DNA of 64,000 nucleotides from JAJTFW01 sp046330075 (GTDB lineage: Bacteria; Bacteroidota; Bacteroidia; AKYH767-A; OLB10). Positions 43,103 through 51,904 of this stretch are shown one piece after another. Within the stretch, counting starts at the first letter, position 1. Each line of letters begins with the position of its first letter. Under the pieces are notes generated by a model. The model did not search any database and was not told where the DNA came from. It worked only from the letters and a program-made list of their open reading frames with translations. The stretch spans positions 558,001 through 622,000 of the forward strand of contig JAXLTL010000001.1 of the NCBI GenBank assembly GCA_046330075.1, in the 5' to 3' direction. A program made the translations under genes and the position numbers.

Positions 43103-43948
43103 ATGAGTTGGTTTAAAAGAATTAAGGAAGGTATCACTACCGCCACGCACGAGAAAAAGGAGACCCCGGAAGGTTTGTGGTATAAGTGCCCTTCCTGTAA
43201 ATCGATCATCCCTTCACAGGAGCATGAAGATAATTTCTGGGTTTGCGTGAAGTGCGAATATCATGAACGGATTGGCTCTGAAGAATACTTTGCTATTCTT
43301 TTTGATGAAAACAAATTCACAGAGTTAAATGCCAACATGACATCCGGTGATCCGCTGAAATTCATCGACACGAAGAAGTACGATGAACGGCTGGTGGATA
43401 CACAGAAAAAAACAGGGCTCAAGGATGCAATAAGGACAGCCACAGGTAAACTCGACGGCCATCCTATTACCATTGCCTGCATGGACTTTAAGTTCATCGG
43501 AGGCTCAATGGGCAGTGTTATGGGTGAAAAGATAGCCCGGGCTATTGACTATAGCATTGAACACAGAACGCCGTTTATGATAATTTCAAAGTCAGGTGGT
43601 GCGCGCATGATGGAAGCAGCATTTTCACTGATGCAAATGGCGAAGACCTCTGCGAAACTCACCCGTTTGAGCGAGGCGAAGTTGCCATATATCTCTTTCT
43701 TAACAGACCCTACAACGGGTGGCGTAACAGCCTCGTTTGCTATGCTGGGTGATCTCAACATAGCGGAACCCGGTGCACTTATTGGCTTCGCAGGTCCTAG
43801 AGTAGTAAAAGAAACCATTGGGAAAGATCTTCCCAAAGGTTTCCAGACATCTGAGTTCGTACTCGAACACGGCTTCCTTGATTTCATTGTAAAGCGTACA
43901 GAGTTGAAGAGCAAACTGGGTCAGCTTCTTGGTTTCTTCGAAAAGTAA
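43103..43948 (+). CDS. accD: Acetyl-CoA carboxylase carboxyltransferase subunit beta
   Basis: AccD with AccA transfers the carboxyl group from carboxybiotin to acetyl-CoA, giving malonyl-CoA for fatty-acid synthesis. The 281-residue protein has the zinc finger Cys29, Cys32, Cys48 and Cys51 (KCPSCKS and CVKCEYH). It also has the carboxyltransferase core with GGSMGSVMGEKI, SKSGGARMMEA and LTDPTTGGVTASFAMLGD. accA is not in this window. It is convergent with the orphan minus-strand gene at 43963. Confidence 0.96.
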   Translation: MSWFKRIKEGITTATHEKKETPEGLWYKCPSCKSIIPSQEHEDNFWVCVKCEYHERIGSEEYFAILFDENKFTELNANMTSGDPLKFIDTKKYDERLVDTQKKTGLKDAIRTATGKLDGHPITIACMDFKFIGGSMGSVMGEKIARAIDYSIEHRTPFMIISKSGGARMMEAAFSLMQMAKTSAKLTRLSEAKLPYISFLTDPTTGGVTASFAMLGDLNIAEPGALIGFAGPRVVKETIGKDLPKGFQTSEFVLEHGFLDFIVKRTELKSKLGQLLGFFEK

Positions 43949-43962
43949 GGGAGCACTGCAGG

Positions 43963-44766
43963 TTACTCCAGTAGTAAACCTGTCACATTTTTGATCTTCC
44001 ACTGCCTGCCGTCTTTGATCATAATAAACCTGACATCATTCAATGGTTTGAATATTTCGGTGTCCTGAAACCTCATATCAAAGGACGCGGCAACTTCAAT
44101 TTCGGTCTGATGTTCTCCTTCCCAGACAAACCGCAGATTCATTTCCGCTGGCATCCATCCTTCAAATTGTTTTTTCGCCTTTTGCATGAAGTCACGACGA
44201 TTGGCGAAAAAAGGCGATCCATCCAATTGCAGGTCTTCAGTTGAACAGAAATTTATGATCCGCCAGTCCATCAACAAAAAAATAGCCATCCACTCTTCTA
44301 TACAGTTTGCAATATCCGATTTCGGGTCAGGTCTGATCAACTCATAAACAAACGTACAATACATATCACCCAGCCTGATATCGTACACCTCCTGGGCCAT
44401 TAAATCTGTGGTTAAGAAGGAATACATTTCCTCTTCCGGATAGGTCTTTGTTTGAGCAATTCGGATTCTGTTGCCAGTTAACATTACCTGTATCTTTTCA
44501 ATTTCGGCCGTGAGCTCTTCCGGAGAAAGTTTCTCAACCGGCAAGAATCGCGGGAATCCGAGGAATTCTTCCAGTGTAATAATCCGTGCATCTTTAAACA
44601 TACGTTCAAAAACCTCCCCGATTACCTGAAAACCCCTGAATTCTTCCTCTGCCATTGATGCAGGGCTATCATCCCCTATTTTGGTATAATGACATAGAAT
44701 ACGTTGATCATAAGGAAGGAACGTAAAACAATTCCTGCCATCCATTTCTTTCATCAGATCTTCCAT
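43963..44766 (-). CDS. Hypothetical protein (267 aa)
   Basis: No family is recognised. The product is soluble and acidic, without signal peptide or membrane helix. The N-terminal 130 residues are helical (EEEFRGFQVIGEVFERMFKDARI). The C-terminal part has the look of an NTF2-like or SnoaL-like alpha/beta fold (MQKAKKQFEGWMPAE, then beta strands RFIMIKDGRQWKIKNV). It stands alone between accD and rpsO with a perfect -7 box (44783-44790). Codon use looks like that of its neighbours. Confidence 0.55.
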   Translation of the reverse strand: MEDLMKEMDGRNCFTFLPYDQRILCHYTKIGDDSPASMAEEEFRGFQVIGEVFERMFKDARIITLEEFLGFPRFLPVEKLSPEELTAEIEKIQVMLTGNRIRIAQTKTYPEEEMYSFLTTDLMAQEVYDIRLGDMYCTFVYELIRPDPKSDIANCIEEWMAIFLLMDWRIINFCSTEDLQLDGSPFFANRRDFMQKAKKQFEGWMPAEMNLRFVWEGEHQTEIEVAASFDMRFQDTEIFKPLNDVRFIMIKDGRQWKIKNVTGLLLE

Positions 44767-44782
44767 AATTTTGTTTTTTTGC

Positions 44783-44790
44783 CAAAACTA
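44783..44790 (-). promoter_or_regulatory. -7 promoter element of the orphan 267-aa gene
   Basis: On the minus strand this reads TAGTTTTG, a perfect TAnnTTTG match, 16 bases before the ATG at 44766. Confidence 0.5.
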
Positions 44791-45005
44791 TTTCACAACC
44801 AAACAATTAGCCGTATAATAAGCACTTGTATCCGTTTAGTTTATTTGCACCGCCCAAATGAAAGGTTATGAACAACCTGATTCGGATGTCTCTGTGGAGT
44901 AAATCGAGCAGAAAATCCGACTATTCAATCGTTAATAGCTAGTATTCAACTACTTAGTATCAAAAAACGTGACAATTGTTTTTGTTAAAAACATTGGTCA
45001 TTCTC

Positions 45006-45036
45006 TTGTTGAAACTAAAAAGGTTTTATATCTTTG
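45006..45036 (+). promoter_or_regulatory. Promoter of rpsO
   Basis: A TTG pair (45006-45011) and TATCTTTG (45029-45036) form a -33/-7 pair with 17 to 20 bases between, the classical Bacteroidota spacing. The ATG follows at 45075, giving a leader of about 30 bases. Confidence 0.65.
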
Positions 45037-45074
45037 CCCTCCTTAAAAGTAACTAAAAACCGCAGAATTTAATC

Positions 45075-45344
45075 ATGCTGTTAACTGCAGAATCGAAGAA
45101 AGCTATCTTCAAAAAACACGGTAACTCAGAAACCAACACTGGTAACGCTGAAGCACAAATTGCAATGTTCACTGAGCGTATCAATCACCTCACTGATCAC
45201 CTGAAAGGTTCAAGAAAGGACTTTTCTACGCAGCGTGCTCTGATCACCCTCGTAGGTAAGCGTCGTAGCTTGTTGGATTATCTACATAAAACTGATATTA
45301 CCCGGTACAGGGCAATCATCAGTGAACTCGGAATCCGTAAGTAA
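45075..45344 (+). CDS. rpsO: 30S ribosomal protein S15
   Basis: S15 binds 16S rRNA early in small-subunit assembly. The 89-residue product matches the family in length and in LTAESKKAIFKKHG, GNAEAQIAMFTERINHLTDHL, RKDFSTQRALITLVGKRRSLLDYL and the C-terminal YRAIISELGIRK. It is followed by a UUCG-loop terminator and then pnp, the usual rpsO-pnp order. In enterobacteria rpsO and pnp are co-transcribed; here the terminator separates them at least partly. Confidence 0.97.
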   Translation: MLLTAESKKAIFKKHGNSETNTGNAEAQIAMFTERINHLTDHLKGSRKDFSTQRALITLVGKRRSLLDYLHKTDITRYRAIISELGIRK

Positions 45345-45366
45345 AATGGCCCGAGCAGGCATCTCT

Positions 45367-45397
45367 AAAAAAGGCAATATTCGTATTGCCTTTTTTT
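45367..45397 (+). terminator. Rho-independent terminator with UUCG loop
   Basis: A stem of AAAAAAGGCAATA with its complement, closed by the stable TTCG tetraloop (45380-45383), is followed by a T-run. It lies 22 bases after rpsO. Confidence 0.88.
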
Positions 45398-45517
45398 ATT
45401 GGAGTTAGTCCGTGCCGGTACAAATGAGTTTTCCGGTTTTTAGTTAAGCTGCTCAGACCGGGCAGCAATTTCAACTGATCTGTATAGAAGTTAATTCAAA
45501 TAAAGCTGTCAAAAAAA

Positions 45518-47692
45518 ATGCAACCAAAAGCAATCACTGTTTCAACAATCCTTCCTGACGGACGCGAGATTGTAATCGAAACAGGCCGTCTGGCTAAACA
45601 AGCCCACGGTTCCGTCGTAGTCCGTCAAGGCAATTGTATGTTACTTGCCACTGTCGTTTCCTCAGAAGATGCAAAAGAAGGTGTTGATTTCCTTCCGCTC
45701 ACCGTAGATTATCAGGAGAAGTTTGCTTCTTCAGGTCGTATTCCGGGATCGTTCTTCCGTCGTGAAGCCCGTCCTACAGAAGCCGAGATTCTTGTGTCCC
45801 GCCTTATCGACCGCGCTATGCGCCCCATCTTCCCTTCCGATTATCACGCCGATATTCAGATTGCCGTTACCCTTATTTCCGCCGATAAAGATGTTTCACC
45901 GGACAGTCTCGCTGGTCTTGCTGCATCCGCAGCCGTCACCATCTCTGATATTCCATTCAATGGTCCGGTTTCAGAAGTTCGTGTTTGCCGCATCAATGGT
46001 GAATATGTGATCAACCCTTCCATCTCTGCTGCAGAAACTGCAGATATCGATCTGATCGTAGCAGGAACATCGAAAGATATCCTGATGGTTGAAGGAGAAT
46101 GCAAGGAAGTTCAGGAGAGAGATATGGCAGAAGCCATTCGTCTGGCGCATGAAGCCATCAAAGGGCAATGTGCTGCACAGAACGAACTTGCTGCTAAAGT
46201 AGGAACCAAAAAACGTGAATATTGCCACGAGAATAACGATGAAGAGCTTCGTGCTAAAGTAACGGAAGCTACATATCAGAAAGTGTATGATGTAGCGCGT
46301 CGTTGTAACCCGAATAAGCACGAACGTAAAGCAGCGTTCAAACAGGTGCTGGCAGATTTCCTCGCAACATTTTCAGAAGAAGAGCGTGCCGAGAAAGAAG
46401 GCCTCATCAAGAAATATTATCACGATGTGGAGTACGATGCGATGCGTGATATGATTTTGAAGGAGCGTATCCGTCTGGATGGTCGTGGACTTACCGATAT
46501 TCGTCCGATCTGGACAGAGGTGAGCTACCTCCCTTCTGCACACGGTTCAGCAGTCTTCACCCGTGGCGAAACACAATCACTCACCACGGTAACGCTGGGT
46601 ACCAAACTCGACGAGCAAATCGTTGATCAGGCGATGTACCAGGGCACGAATAAATTTATGCTGCACTACAACTTCCCAGGATTCAGTACGGGTGAAGTGA
46701 AGCCTAACCGCGGAACCAGCCGTCGTGAGGTAGGACATGGTAATCTTGCACTTCGTTCATTGCGTCAGGTATTGCCCGGAGAAGATATGAATCCATACAC
46801 CGTGCGTATCGTTTCCGATATTCTTGAATCAAACGGATCTTCCTCTATGGCGACTGTTTGTGCAGGAAGTATGGCCCTGATGGATGCCGGTGTTAAAATT
46901 AACGGAGCTGTTTCCGGTATCGCGATGGGTTTGATTACTGACGGTAAAGGAAACTTTGCTGTACTGAGCGATATCCTTGGCGATGAAGATCACCTCGGTG
47001 ATATGGACTTCAAGGTGACCGGTACAGATAAAGGTATCTGTGCTTGTCAGATGGATCTGAAAGTAGATGGCCTCCCCTACGATATCCTCCTGCAAGCGCT
47101 TGAACAGGCGAAGGCAGGTCGTTTGCACATCCTGGGTGAAATGAACAAAACCATTGCAGCTCCTGCCGAAGACTATAAACCACATGCACCCCGTATTGTT
47201 AAATTGCGTGTACCGAAAGATTATATCGGTGCTATTATCGGACCAGGTGGAAAAATCATTCAGGAAATCCAGCGTGTTACAGGTACTACCATTACAATTG
47301 AAGAAATCAATAATGAAGGACATGTTGAAATTGCTTCTCCTGATAAGGCTTGCATTGATGCAGCACTTGCCCGCATCAAAGGCATCGTAACTGAACCCGA
47401 AGTAGGAGAAGTATACGAAGGCAAAGTAAAAACCATTACTACTTTTGGTGCTTTTGTTGAATTCATGCCTGGAAAAGACGGACTACTCCATATTTCTGAA
47501 ATCTCCCATGAACGCCTTGCTTCTATGGATGGCGTATTCAAAGAAGGAGACTCTGTTCAGGTGAAGCTGATTGAAATAGATAAGAAAACTGGCAAGTACC
47601 GCTTGTCCCGTAAGGTTTTACTCGGAAATCCTCCTCCCCGTCCGGAAAGGAAGAAACCAAATCCTGAAGCGAACCCTGCTGAAAATGCATAA
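45518..47692 (+). CDS. pnp: Polyribonucleotide nucleotidyltransferase (PNPase)
   Basis: PNPase degrades RNA 3' to 5' phosphorolytically and forms part of degradosome-like complexes. The 724-residue protein has two RNase PH domains (first at about 10-150, with GSVVVRQGNCMLLATVV; second at about 325-545, with RGETQSLTTVTLGT and PGFSTGEVKPNRGTSRREVGHGNLA region). A KH domain (DYIGAIIGPGGKII, about 568-581) and a C-terminal S1 domain (GEVYEGKVKTITTFGAFVEF) follow. It is the usual neighbour of rpsO. A strong terminator follows. Confidence 0.97.
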   Translation: MQPKAITVSTILPDGREIVIETGRLAKQAHGSVVVRQGNCMLLATVVSSEDAKEGVDFLPLTVDYQEKFASSGRIPGSFFRREARPTEAEILVSRLIDRAMRPIFPSDYHADIQIAVTLISADKDVSPDSLAGLAASAAVTISDIPFNGPVSEVRVCRINGEYVINPSISAAETADIDLIVAGTSKDILMVEGECKEVQERDMAEAIRLAHEAIKGQCAAQNELAAKVGTKKREYCHENNDEELRAKVTEATYQKVYDVARRCNPNKHERKAAFKQVLADFLATFSEEERAEKEGLIKKYYHDVEYDAMRDMILKERIRLDGRGLTDIRPIWTEVSYLPSAHGSAVFTRGETQSLTTVTLGTKLDEQIVDQAMYQGTNKFMLHYNFPGFSTGEVKPNRGTSRREVGHGNLALRSLRQVLPGEDMNPYTVRIVSDILESNGSSSMATVCAGSMALMDAGVKINGAVSGIAMGLITDGKGNFAVLSDILGDEDHLGDMDFKVTGTDKGICACQMDLKVDGLPYDILLQALEQAKAGRLHILGEMNKTIAAPAEDYKPHAPRIVKLRVPKDYIGAIIGPGGKIIQEIQRVTGTTITIEEINNEGHVEIASPDKACIDAALARIKGIVTEPEVGEVYEGKVKTITTFGAFVEFMPGKDGLLHISEISHERLASMDGVFKEGDSVQVKLIEIDKKTGKYRLSRKVLLGNPPPRPERKKPNPEANPAENA

Positions 47693-47700
47693 TAAATTGA

Positions 47701-47726
47701 AAACCCGCCAATTAGGCGGGTTTTTT
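47701..47726 (+). terminator. Rho-independent terminator after pnp
   Basis: AAACCCGCC (47701-47709) pairs with GGCGGGTTT (47715-47723) around a five-base loop, then runs into T residues. Confidence 0.88.
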
Positions 47727-47749
47727 ATTTTTTCACCCCCCCGTTTCTG

Positions 47750-47831
47750 GGGTGTAAGTTTACCACACCTGCGTACGCTTTTTGCAGTAAATACAGGTTG
47801 AATGAGTAGTGAAAGGTGGAACCTTACACCC
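47750..47831 (+). promoter_or_regulatory. Structured leader upstream of the first sigma factor gene
   Basis: GGGTGTAAG (47750-47758) is the exact complement of CTTACACCC (47823-47831), and CACCT (47766-47770) pairs with AGGTG (47814-47818) inside it. The enclosed loop contains the palindrome GCGTACGC (47771-47778). An alternative ACCTG/CAGGT pair (47767-47771 with 47794-47798) would compete. It suggests a folded 5' leader for the sigma factor mRNA; whether it regulates is inference. Confidence 0.4.
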
Positions 47832-47915
47832 TTCAACAATCAACCTGACCAGCATTTCGAAACTTCCGGTGGAAGGCGGGCGTTCGAAAGCCATATTTAC
47901 TTAACAACGACATGA
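47802..47915 (+). CDS. Possible 37-codon upstream ORF overlapping the sigma factor start
   Basis: ATG at 47802 opens 37 codons (MSSERWNLTPFNNQPDQ...) ending in TGA at 47913-47915. The stop overlaps the sigma factor ATG at 47912 as ATGA, a classical coupling arrangement. Its first codons lie in the right arm of the leader hairpin. It has no known motif and may be chance. Confidence 0.25.
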   Translation: MSSERWNLTPFNNQPDQHFETSGGRRAFESHIYLTTT

Positions 47916-48775
47916 GACAATTAAAAATTACCAAGCAGGTCACCAACCGCGAAACGGCGTCACTTGACAAATACCTGCAGGAAATCGGCAAGGTTGAATT
48001 GCTGAAACCTGAAGAAGAAGTCGATTTAGCGCGTCGGATTAAAGAAGGCGACCGGGTTGCCCTTGAACGATTGACGAAAGCCAATCTTCGCTTTGTAGTA
48101 TCTGTTGCGAAACAATACCAGAATCAGGGTCTGACACTTGGTGACCTTATTAATGAAGGTAATCTGGGACTCATTAAAGCTGCACAACGCTTTGATGAAA
48201 CCCGTGGGTTTAAATTCATCTCCTATGCAGTCTGGTGGATCCGGCAAAGCATTCTTCAGGCACTGGCAGAACAGGCACGTATCGTACGGTTACCATTGAA
48301 CAAGATTGGGTTTATAAATAAAATCAACCGTGCTTTTGCGCAATTGGAGCAGGAATTTGAGCGTGAACCTACCAATGAAGAACTCAGCAATGTGCTCAAC
48401 ATACCACTTGATGATGTTCTGGACACCATGCGTTCCTCCGGACGCCACGTAAGTATGGATGCACCGCTAATTCAGGGAGAAGATGCCACCCTGATGGACA
48501 TGATGCCTGGTGAAGATGTTGCGCCATCGCCTGAAAATAATCTGATTACCGAGTCTCTCCGCAGGGAAATTGAACGGGCATTGTTCACCCTTACACCCCG
48601 TGAAGCCGATGTTATCCGTCTGTATTTTGGACTGAATGAATCTCCACTTACTCTTGAAGAAATCGGTGAAAGATTTGAACTTACACGCGAGAGAGTCCGT
48701 CAAATCAAAGAGAAAGCGATACGCAGACTGAAGCATACATCTCGCAGCAAAATATTAAAAACTTACTTAGGTTAA
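47912..48775 (+). CDS. RpoD-type sigma-70 factor (divergent paralog)
   Basis: The 287-residue protein is a short primary-type sigma factor lacking region 1.1, as in Bacteroidota. It has region 1.2 (TASLDKYLQEIGK), region 2 (LRFVVSVAKQYQNQGL, FISYAVWWIRQSILQAL), region 3 and region 4.2 (LTLEEIGERFELTRERVRQIKEKAI). It resembles the second sigma factor at 57053-57919 throughout, but several positions that are strictly kept in canonical RpoD differ (KIGFINKINRAF for QVGSLxxIxKAF, TPREADVIRLYFG for EREREVIKLFFG). It is therefore the specialised copy. A folded leader and a possible upstream ORF precede it. Confidence 0.88.
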   Translation: MRQLKITKQVTNRETASLDKYLQEIGKVELLKPEEEVDLARRIKEGDRVALERLTKANLRFVVSVAKQYQNQGLTLGDLINEGNLGLIKAAQRFDETRGFKFISYAVWWIRQSILQALAEQARIVRLPLNKIGFINKINRAFAQLEQEFEREPTNEELSNVLNIPLDDVLDTMRSSGRHVSMDAPLIQGEDATLMDMMPGEDVAPSPENNLITESLRREIERALFTLTPREADVIRLYFGLNESPLTLEEIGERFELTRERVRQIKEKAIRRLKHTSRSKILKTYLG

Positions 48776-48890
48776 GATACGTTTCTTGGTTTTGGGTTTA
48801 GGTCAGAAGTCCTCGCTACACAGCGGGGATTTCGCCTTTATAGGCGTAGGTTCAATAAATTTTACGAACTTTGCTTATACAACCACGAAT

Positions 48891-49562
48891 ATGTCAGTCC
48901 TCATTGCACCATCTGTCCTCAGCGCCGATTTTGGAAACCTTGAAAGAGATCTGAAAATGATCAATGAGAGCAGAGCCGATTGGTTCCATGTTGATGTGAT
49001 GGATGGAGTATTCGTGCCCAATATCTCTTTTGGATTTCCGGTTATGAAGCCCATCAAAAAACATGCACGCAAGCCGCTGGATGTCCACCTGATGATTGTT
49101 GAACCGGATAAATACCTGGCAGCTTTTGCCGACGCAGGTGCTGCCATCATCTCTGTACACTACGAAGCCTGCACCCACCTTCACCGGACAATTCAAAGCA
49201 TGCGGCAGTTGGGCGTTTTGGCGGGAGTGGCCATAAATCCACATACCCCGGTTTCATTACTTTCAGAGGTCATTGCACAAATTGATGTTGTAGTAATGAT
49301 GAGTGTGAATCCCGGGTTCGGCGGGCAAAAATTCATCCGGAACACGTATAGTAAAATTGCAGATCTGAAAAGTCTGATAATTCAGAAAAACTCTTCCGCA
49401 AAAATTGAAATTGATGGTGGAGTTGACCTCAACAATGCGGGAGAATTGATTCGTGCTGGTGCGGATATTCTTGTGGCCGGGAATACAGTGTTCAGCTCCC
49501 CTAACCCCTTGGAGACAATCGCACAGCTAAAAGAAGCTGCTTCTTTGAGTATGAAAGCCTGA
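48891..49562 (+). CDS. rpe: Ribulose-phosphate 3-epimerase
   Basis: Rpe interconverts ribulose 5-phosphate and xylulose 5-phosphate in the pentose phosphate pathway. The product (223 residues from ATG 48891) shows the TIM-barrel motifs IAPSVLSADFGNL, FHVDVMDGVFVPN, DVHLMI, VMMSVNPGFGGQ, EIDGGV and AGADILVAGNTVF. The frame is open from 48786, but that part is not related to Rpe. In the gap after the sigma gene are two small hairpins (CCTCGCT/AGCGGGG and CGCCT/AGGCG) and a near -7 box (GAACTTTG, 48866-48873). Confidence 0.95.
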   Translation: MSVLIAPSVLSADFGNLERDLKMINESRADWFHVDVMDGVFVPNISFGFPVMKPIKKHARKPLDVHLMIVEPDKYLAAFADAGAAIISVHYEACTHLHRTIQSMRQLGVLAGVAINPHTPVSLLSEVIAQIDVVVMMSVNPGFGGQKFIRNTYSKIADLKSLIIQKNSSAKIEIDGGVDLNNAGELIRAGADILVAGNTVFSSPNPLETIAQLKEAASLSMKA

Positions 49563-50768
49563 TCAGCTGTTTACCCAATCAGCAAGGTATTGAAAACGCC
49601 CTTGCAGTTTTCCATCTTTCGCAATTGTCGCACGCCCGATCAGACCGTCATCTTTCCGGATCAGATAAGGCATCACTCTTTCCATAAGGTGCTTTCCAAA
49701 TCCTTCTGAGGCATCTCTGGGTAATTCGCAGGGAAGATTATCAATCGCCATTACAGTTATCGTGCTCGGTGCAAAAGGCTCCTCAATCCGTTCTGTATTT
49801 GGATTATAACCGTAGAATTTATCATCGATCGTTGAAGCACGACTGGTGGAAGGAATGCTTCCATTGATATCGCAGGTTACATCTGCAATAACAGATATCC
49901 TGAATTTTGGGTCCCTCATCTGCTCTTTGGTAAACAGTACTGCAGCTTTTGGGTCCCAGAAAGTACAATGGATGAGTAAATCACAAAGACCGGCAAAAGA
50001 ATTACTGCTGGCAAAAGTGCAATCGAAATTCTCGGGATGATGATAAAACTCCTGATTGCTGAAGGGGCTTCCGTCCTTAGAACGGTAATAATCTTCTGAA
50101 TGAAGTTGAACATATACAGCCTCCCTGAAAGAGTAATGCTGAAACTCATACGCTGTGACCTTTCTGAGTCCTAAAACCCCCAGCACCTCCAGGGCTCCAT
50201 TCGCAACACGACCGCCACCTGTGACAATTATTTTAAGGTTGGGAAGTGAAATCCGCTCCAGCTCCTTAAACATTTCCTTTTTATCATGACATAAATGTGC
50301 AGGTTTCAATTCAAACAAACCGTACTTCATTCCATAGGCCATGATCCCGTTATAAGCTCCCACCAATCCGGCATAGCGTCCAAAACCAATTACACGGTGC
50401 TCCAGGTCATCAACCAGGCATTCATAATCAACCAGGTCAACTTTTTTATCGAGAATAGCGCGAAGTAATTTTTTATTATGCTGCTGTTTCTTAATCGTAT
50501 GGGAGAAAAAGAGATATTTCTTTCCAGGGATGAGATAATCGACCGGGACTTCTTTTACGCCCATCAGTAAATCACAATCACTTAGATCCTCCTGTAATAA
50601 TATTCCATGCTTTCTGTATTCTTCGTCAGAATAGCAACGGTAAGGACTTGGCTGGACTGCAATCTGTAAATCAGGATATTCTTCCAGCAGATATTTACAT
50701 TGAACCGGGGTAAACGGCACTCTTTTATCGTGGGGGACTTTTTCTTCCCGGATGATTCCTAATTTCAT
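49563..50768 (-). CDS. Alanine dehydrogenase/saccharopine dehydrogenase-like NAD(P) oxidoreductase
   Basis: The 401-residue protein belongs to the AlaDH/PNT fold group: the N-terminal domain starts MKLGIIREEKVPHDKRVPFTP and continues with FFSHTIKKQQHNKKLL and VDYECLVDD. The nucleotide-binding domain has IIVTGGGRVANGALEVL (GxGxxxxG), and the C-terminal part has VIADVTCDINGSIPST. The pattern is closest to lysine-forming saccharopine dehydrogenase/alanine dehydrogenase-like proteins of Bacteroidota; the substrate cannot be fixed from sequence reading. It is the last gene of the dapF-GNAT-cytochrome-mltG minus-strand cluster, 68 bases after mltG. Confidence 0.8.
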   Translation of the reverse strand: MKLGIIREEKVPHDKRVPFTPVQCKYLLEEYPDLQIAVQPSPYRCYSDEEYRKHGILLQEDLSDCDLLMGVKEVPVDYLIPGKKYLFFSHTIKKQQHNKKLLRAILDKKVDLVDYECLVDDLEHRVIGFGRYAGLVGAYNGIMAYGMKYGLFELKPAHLCHDKKEMFKELERISLPNLKIIVTGGGRVANGALEVLGVLGLRKVTAYEFQHYSFREAVYVQLHSEDYYRSKDGSPFSNQEFYHHPENFDCTFASSNSFAGLCDLLIHCTFWDPKAAVLFTKEQMRDPKFRISVIADVTCDINGSIPSTSRASTIDDKFYGYNPNTERIEEPFAPSTITVMAIDNLPCELPRDASEGFGKHLMERVMPYLIRKDDGLIGRATIAKDGKLQGRFQYLADWVNS

Positions 50769-50836
50769 GGAGCAAAGATAAGGTTTCAGCTCCTAAAAAA
50801 GATCGTTAAAAAGCTGATCCCTGACAGTTTTGAGTA

Positions 50837-51904
50837 TTAAGATCGGATTCCCCGCCTATCCATTTCCTTCTGAAAACGACGGGCATTCAGCAGATGCTGT
50901 TCATAGGTTTTGGCAAATGCGTGATATCCTGAAAAATCCTCCCGTGCACAGAAATACATATACTCGTGCCTGACATAATTTAATACAGCATCGATTGTCG
51001 ATATGGCCGGCATACAAATAGGGCCAGGTGGTAAGCCTGTATATTTGTAGGTGTTATAGGGAGAATCAATTTCTTTATGCTCGTTCAGCACCCGGCGAAT
51101 GGAAAAATCACCATTGGCATAAACCAGGGTCGGGTCAGCTTCCAGTTTCCAGCCTTTATTATACCGGTTCATGTATACTCCTGCAACAATGGGCTTCTCA
51201 TCATTTTTCTTTGTCTCTTGTTCAACAATCGACGCTAAAACTATAACTTCATTCTGCGACAATCCAATGGTTTTTGCTTTATTCTTCCGTGTATCCGTCC
51301 AGAACTTTTTATATTCCTTTGCCATTCTTTCATAGAACTCTTCTGCTGAAGTGTTCCAGTTAAACTCATAGGTATTGGGTATAAGAACACAAAGACTGTT
51401 TTCTCCTGTAAACCCGAATTTTTCCTGATACGCATCGTCCTTCATCAGAAAAAGTATAGCCGCAGAATCGGCCTCAAGTTTGGCGCCTGCAACTCCGGCC
51501 AGCTCTGAAACAGTGCGGATATTGCTGAATGTGAGACGTACCGGAGTTTGCTTTCCAGAGCGCAACAAGCCGATTAATTCACGGTTACTCATACCTCGCC
51601 TGATCTGATACTTCCCCGGTTTAACATTGGAACTGTATTTCATCTGTTGTGCAACCCATTCAAAAGAAGCACTGTTTTTCAGCAGTCCCTGCTCATTCAG
51701 TAAGCGCATAACATCGACAAATTTTGCACCTGTTGGAATGTAAATAAATTTTACAGTGCTGTTCTCAATCTTTACGTTGGGAGAAAACACTTTATTATAA
51801 AAGGACCAGACGGTAATGCTGCCTGCAACGAAAATGACAGCCAGAAATGCCCATAAAAAACGACGCAATTTTGATTTAACTCCTTTCGTTGATTTTTTTG
51901 CCAT
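50837..51904 (-). CDS. mltG: Endolytic murein transglycosylase
   Basis: MltG cuts nascent glycan strands and so sets their length. The 355-residue protein has one N-terminal membrane helix (about 15-31), then a LysM-like/beta region and the YceG catalytic domain with VLASIVEQETKKNDEKP (catalytic Glu), GVYMNRYNKGWKLEADPTLVY and YNTYKYTGLPPGPICMPA. It begins directly after the stop of the multiheme cytochrome gene, with no gap. Its presence with dapF places the operon in cell-wall synthesis. Confidence 0.95.
   Translation of the reverse strand: MAKKSTKGVKSKLRRFLWAFLAVIFVAGSITVWSFYNKVFSPNVKIENSTVKFIYIPTGAKFVDVMRLLNEQGLLKNSASFEWVAQQMKYSSNVKPGKYQIRRGMSNRELIGLLRSGKQTPVRLTFSNIRTVSELAGVAGAKLEADSAAILFLMKDDAYQEKFGFTGENSLCVLIPNTYEFNWNTSAEEFYERMAKEYKKFWTDTRKNKAKTIGLSQNEVIVLASIVEQETKKNDEKPIVAGVYMNRYNKGWKLEADPTLVYANGDFSIRRVLNEHKEIDSPYNTYKYTGLPPGPICMPAISTIDAVLNYVRHEYMYFCAREDFSGYHAFAKTYEQHLLNARRFQKEMDRRGIRS

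Larger units (their letters stand above)
44767..45074 (+). other. 308-base intergenic region before rpsO
   Basis: This stretch holds the -7 box of the minus-strand gene (44783-44790) and the rpsO promoter (45006-45036). Between them is a 14-codon ORF (44858-44902), too short to call. I see no tRNA or riboswitch in it. Confidence 0.4.

Noticed and set aside
44858..44902. 14-codon ORF upstream of rpsO
   Set aside because: Too short, no conserved feature and only a near-match promoter.
48776..48890. Frame extension of rpe and two small hairpins
   Set aside because: The extension is unrelated to Rpe, and the hairpins lack T-runs and are short, so no separate feature is called.
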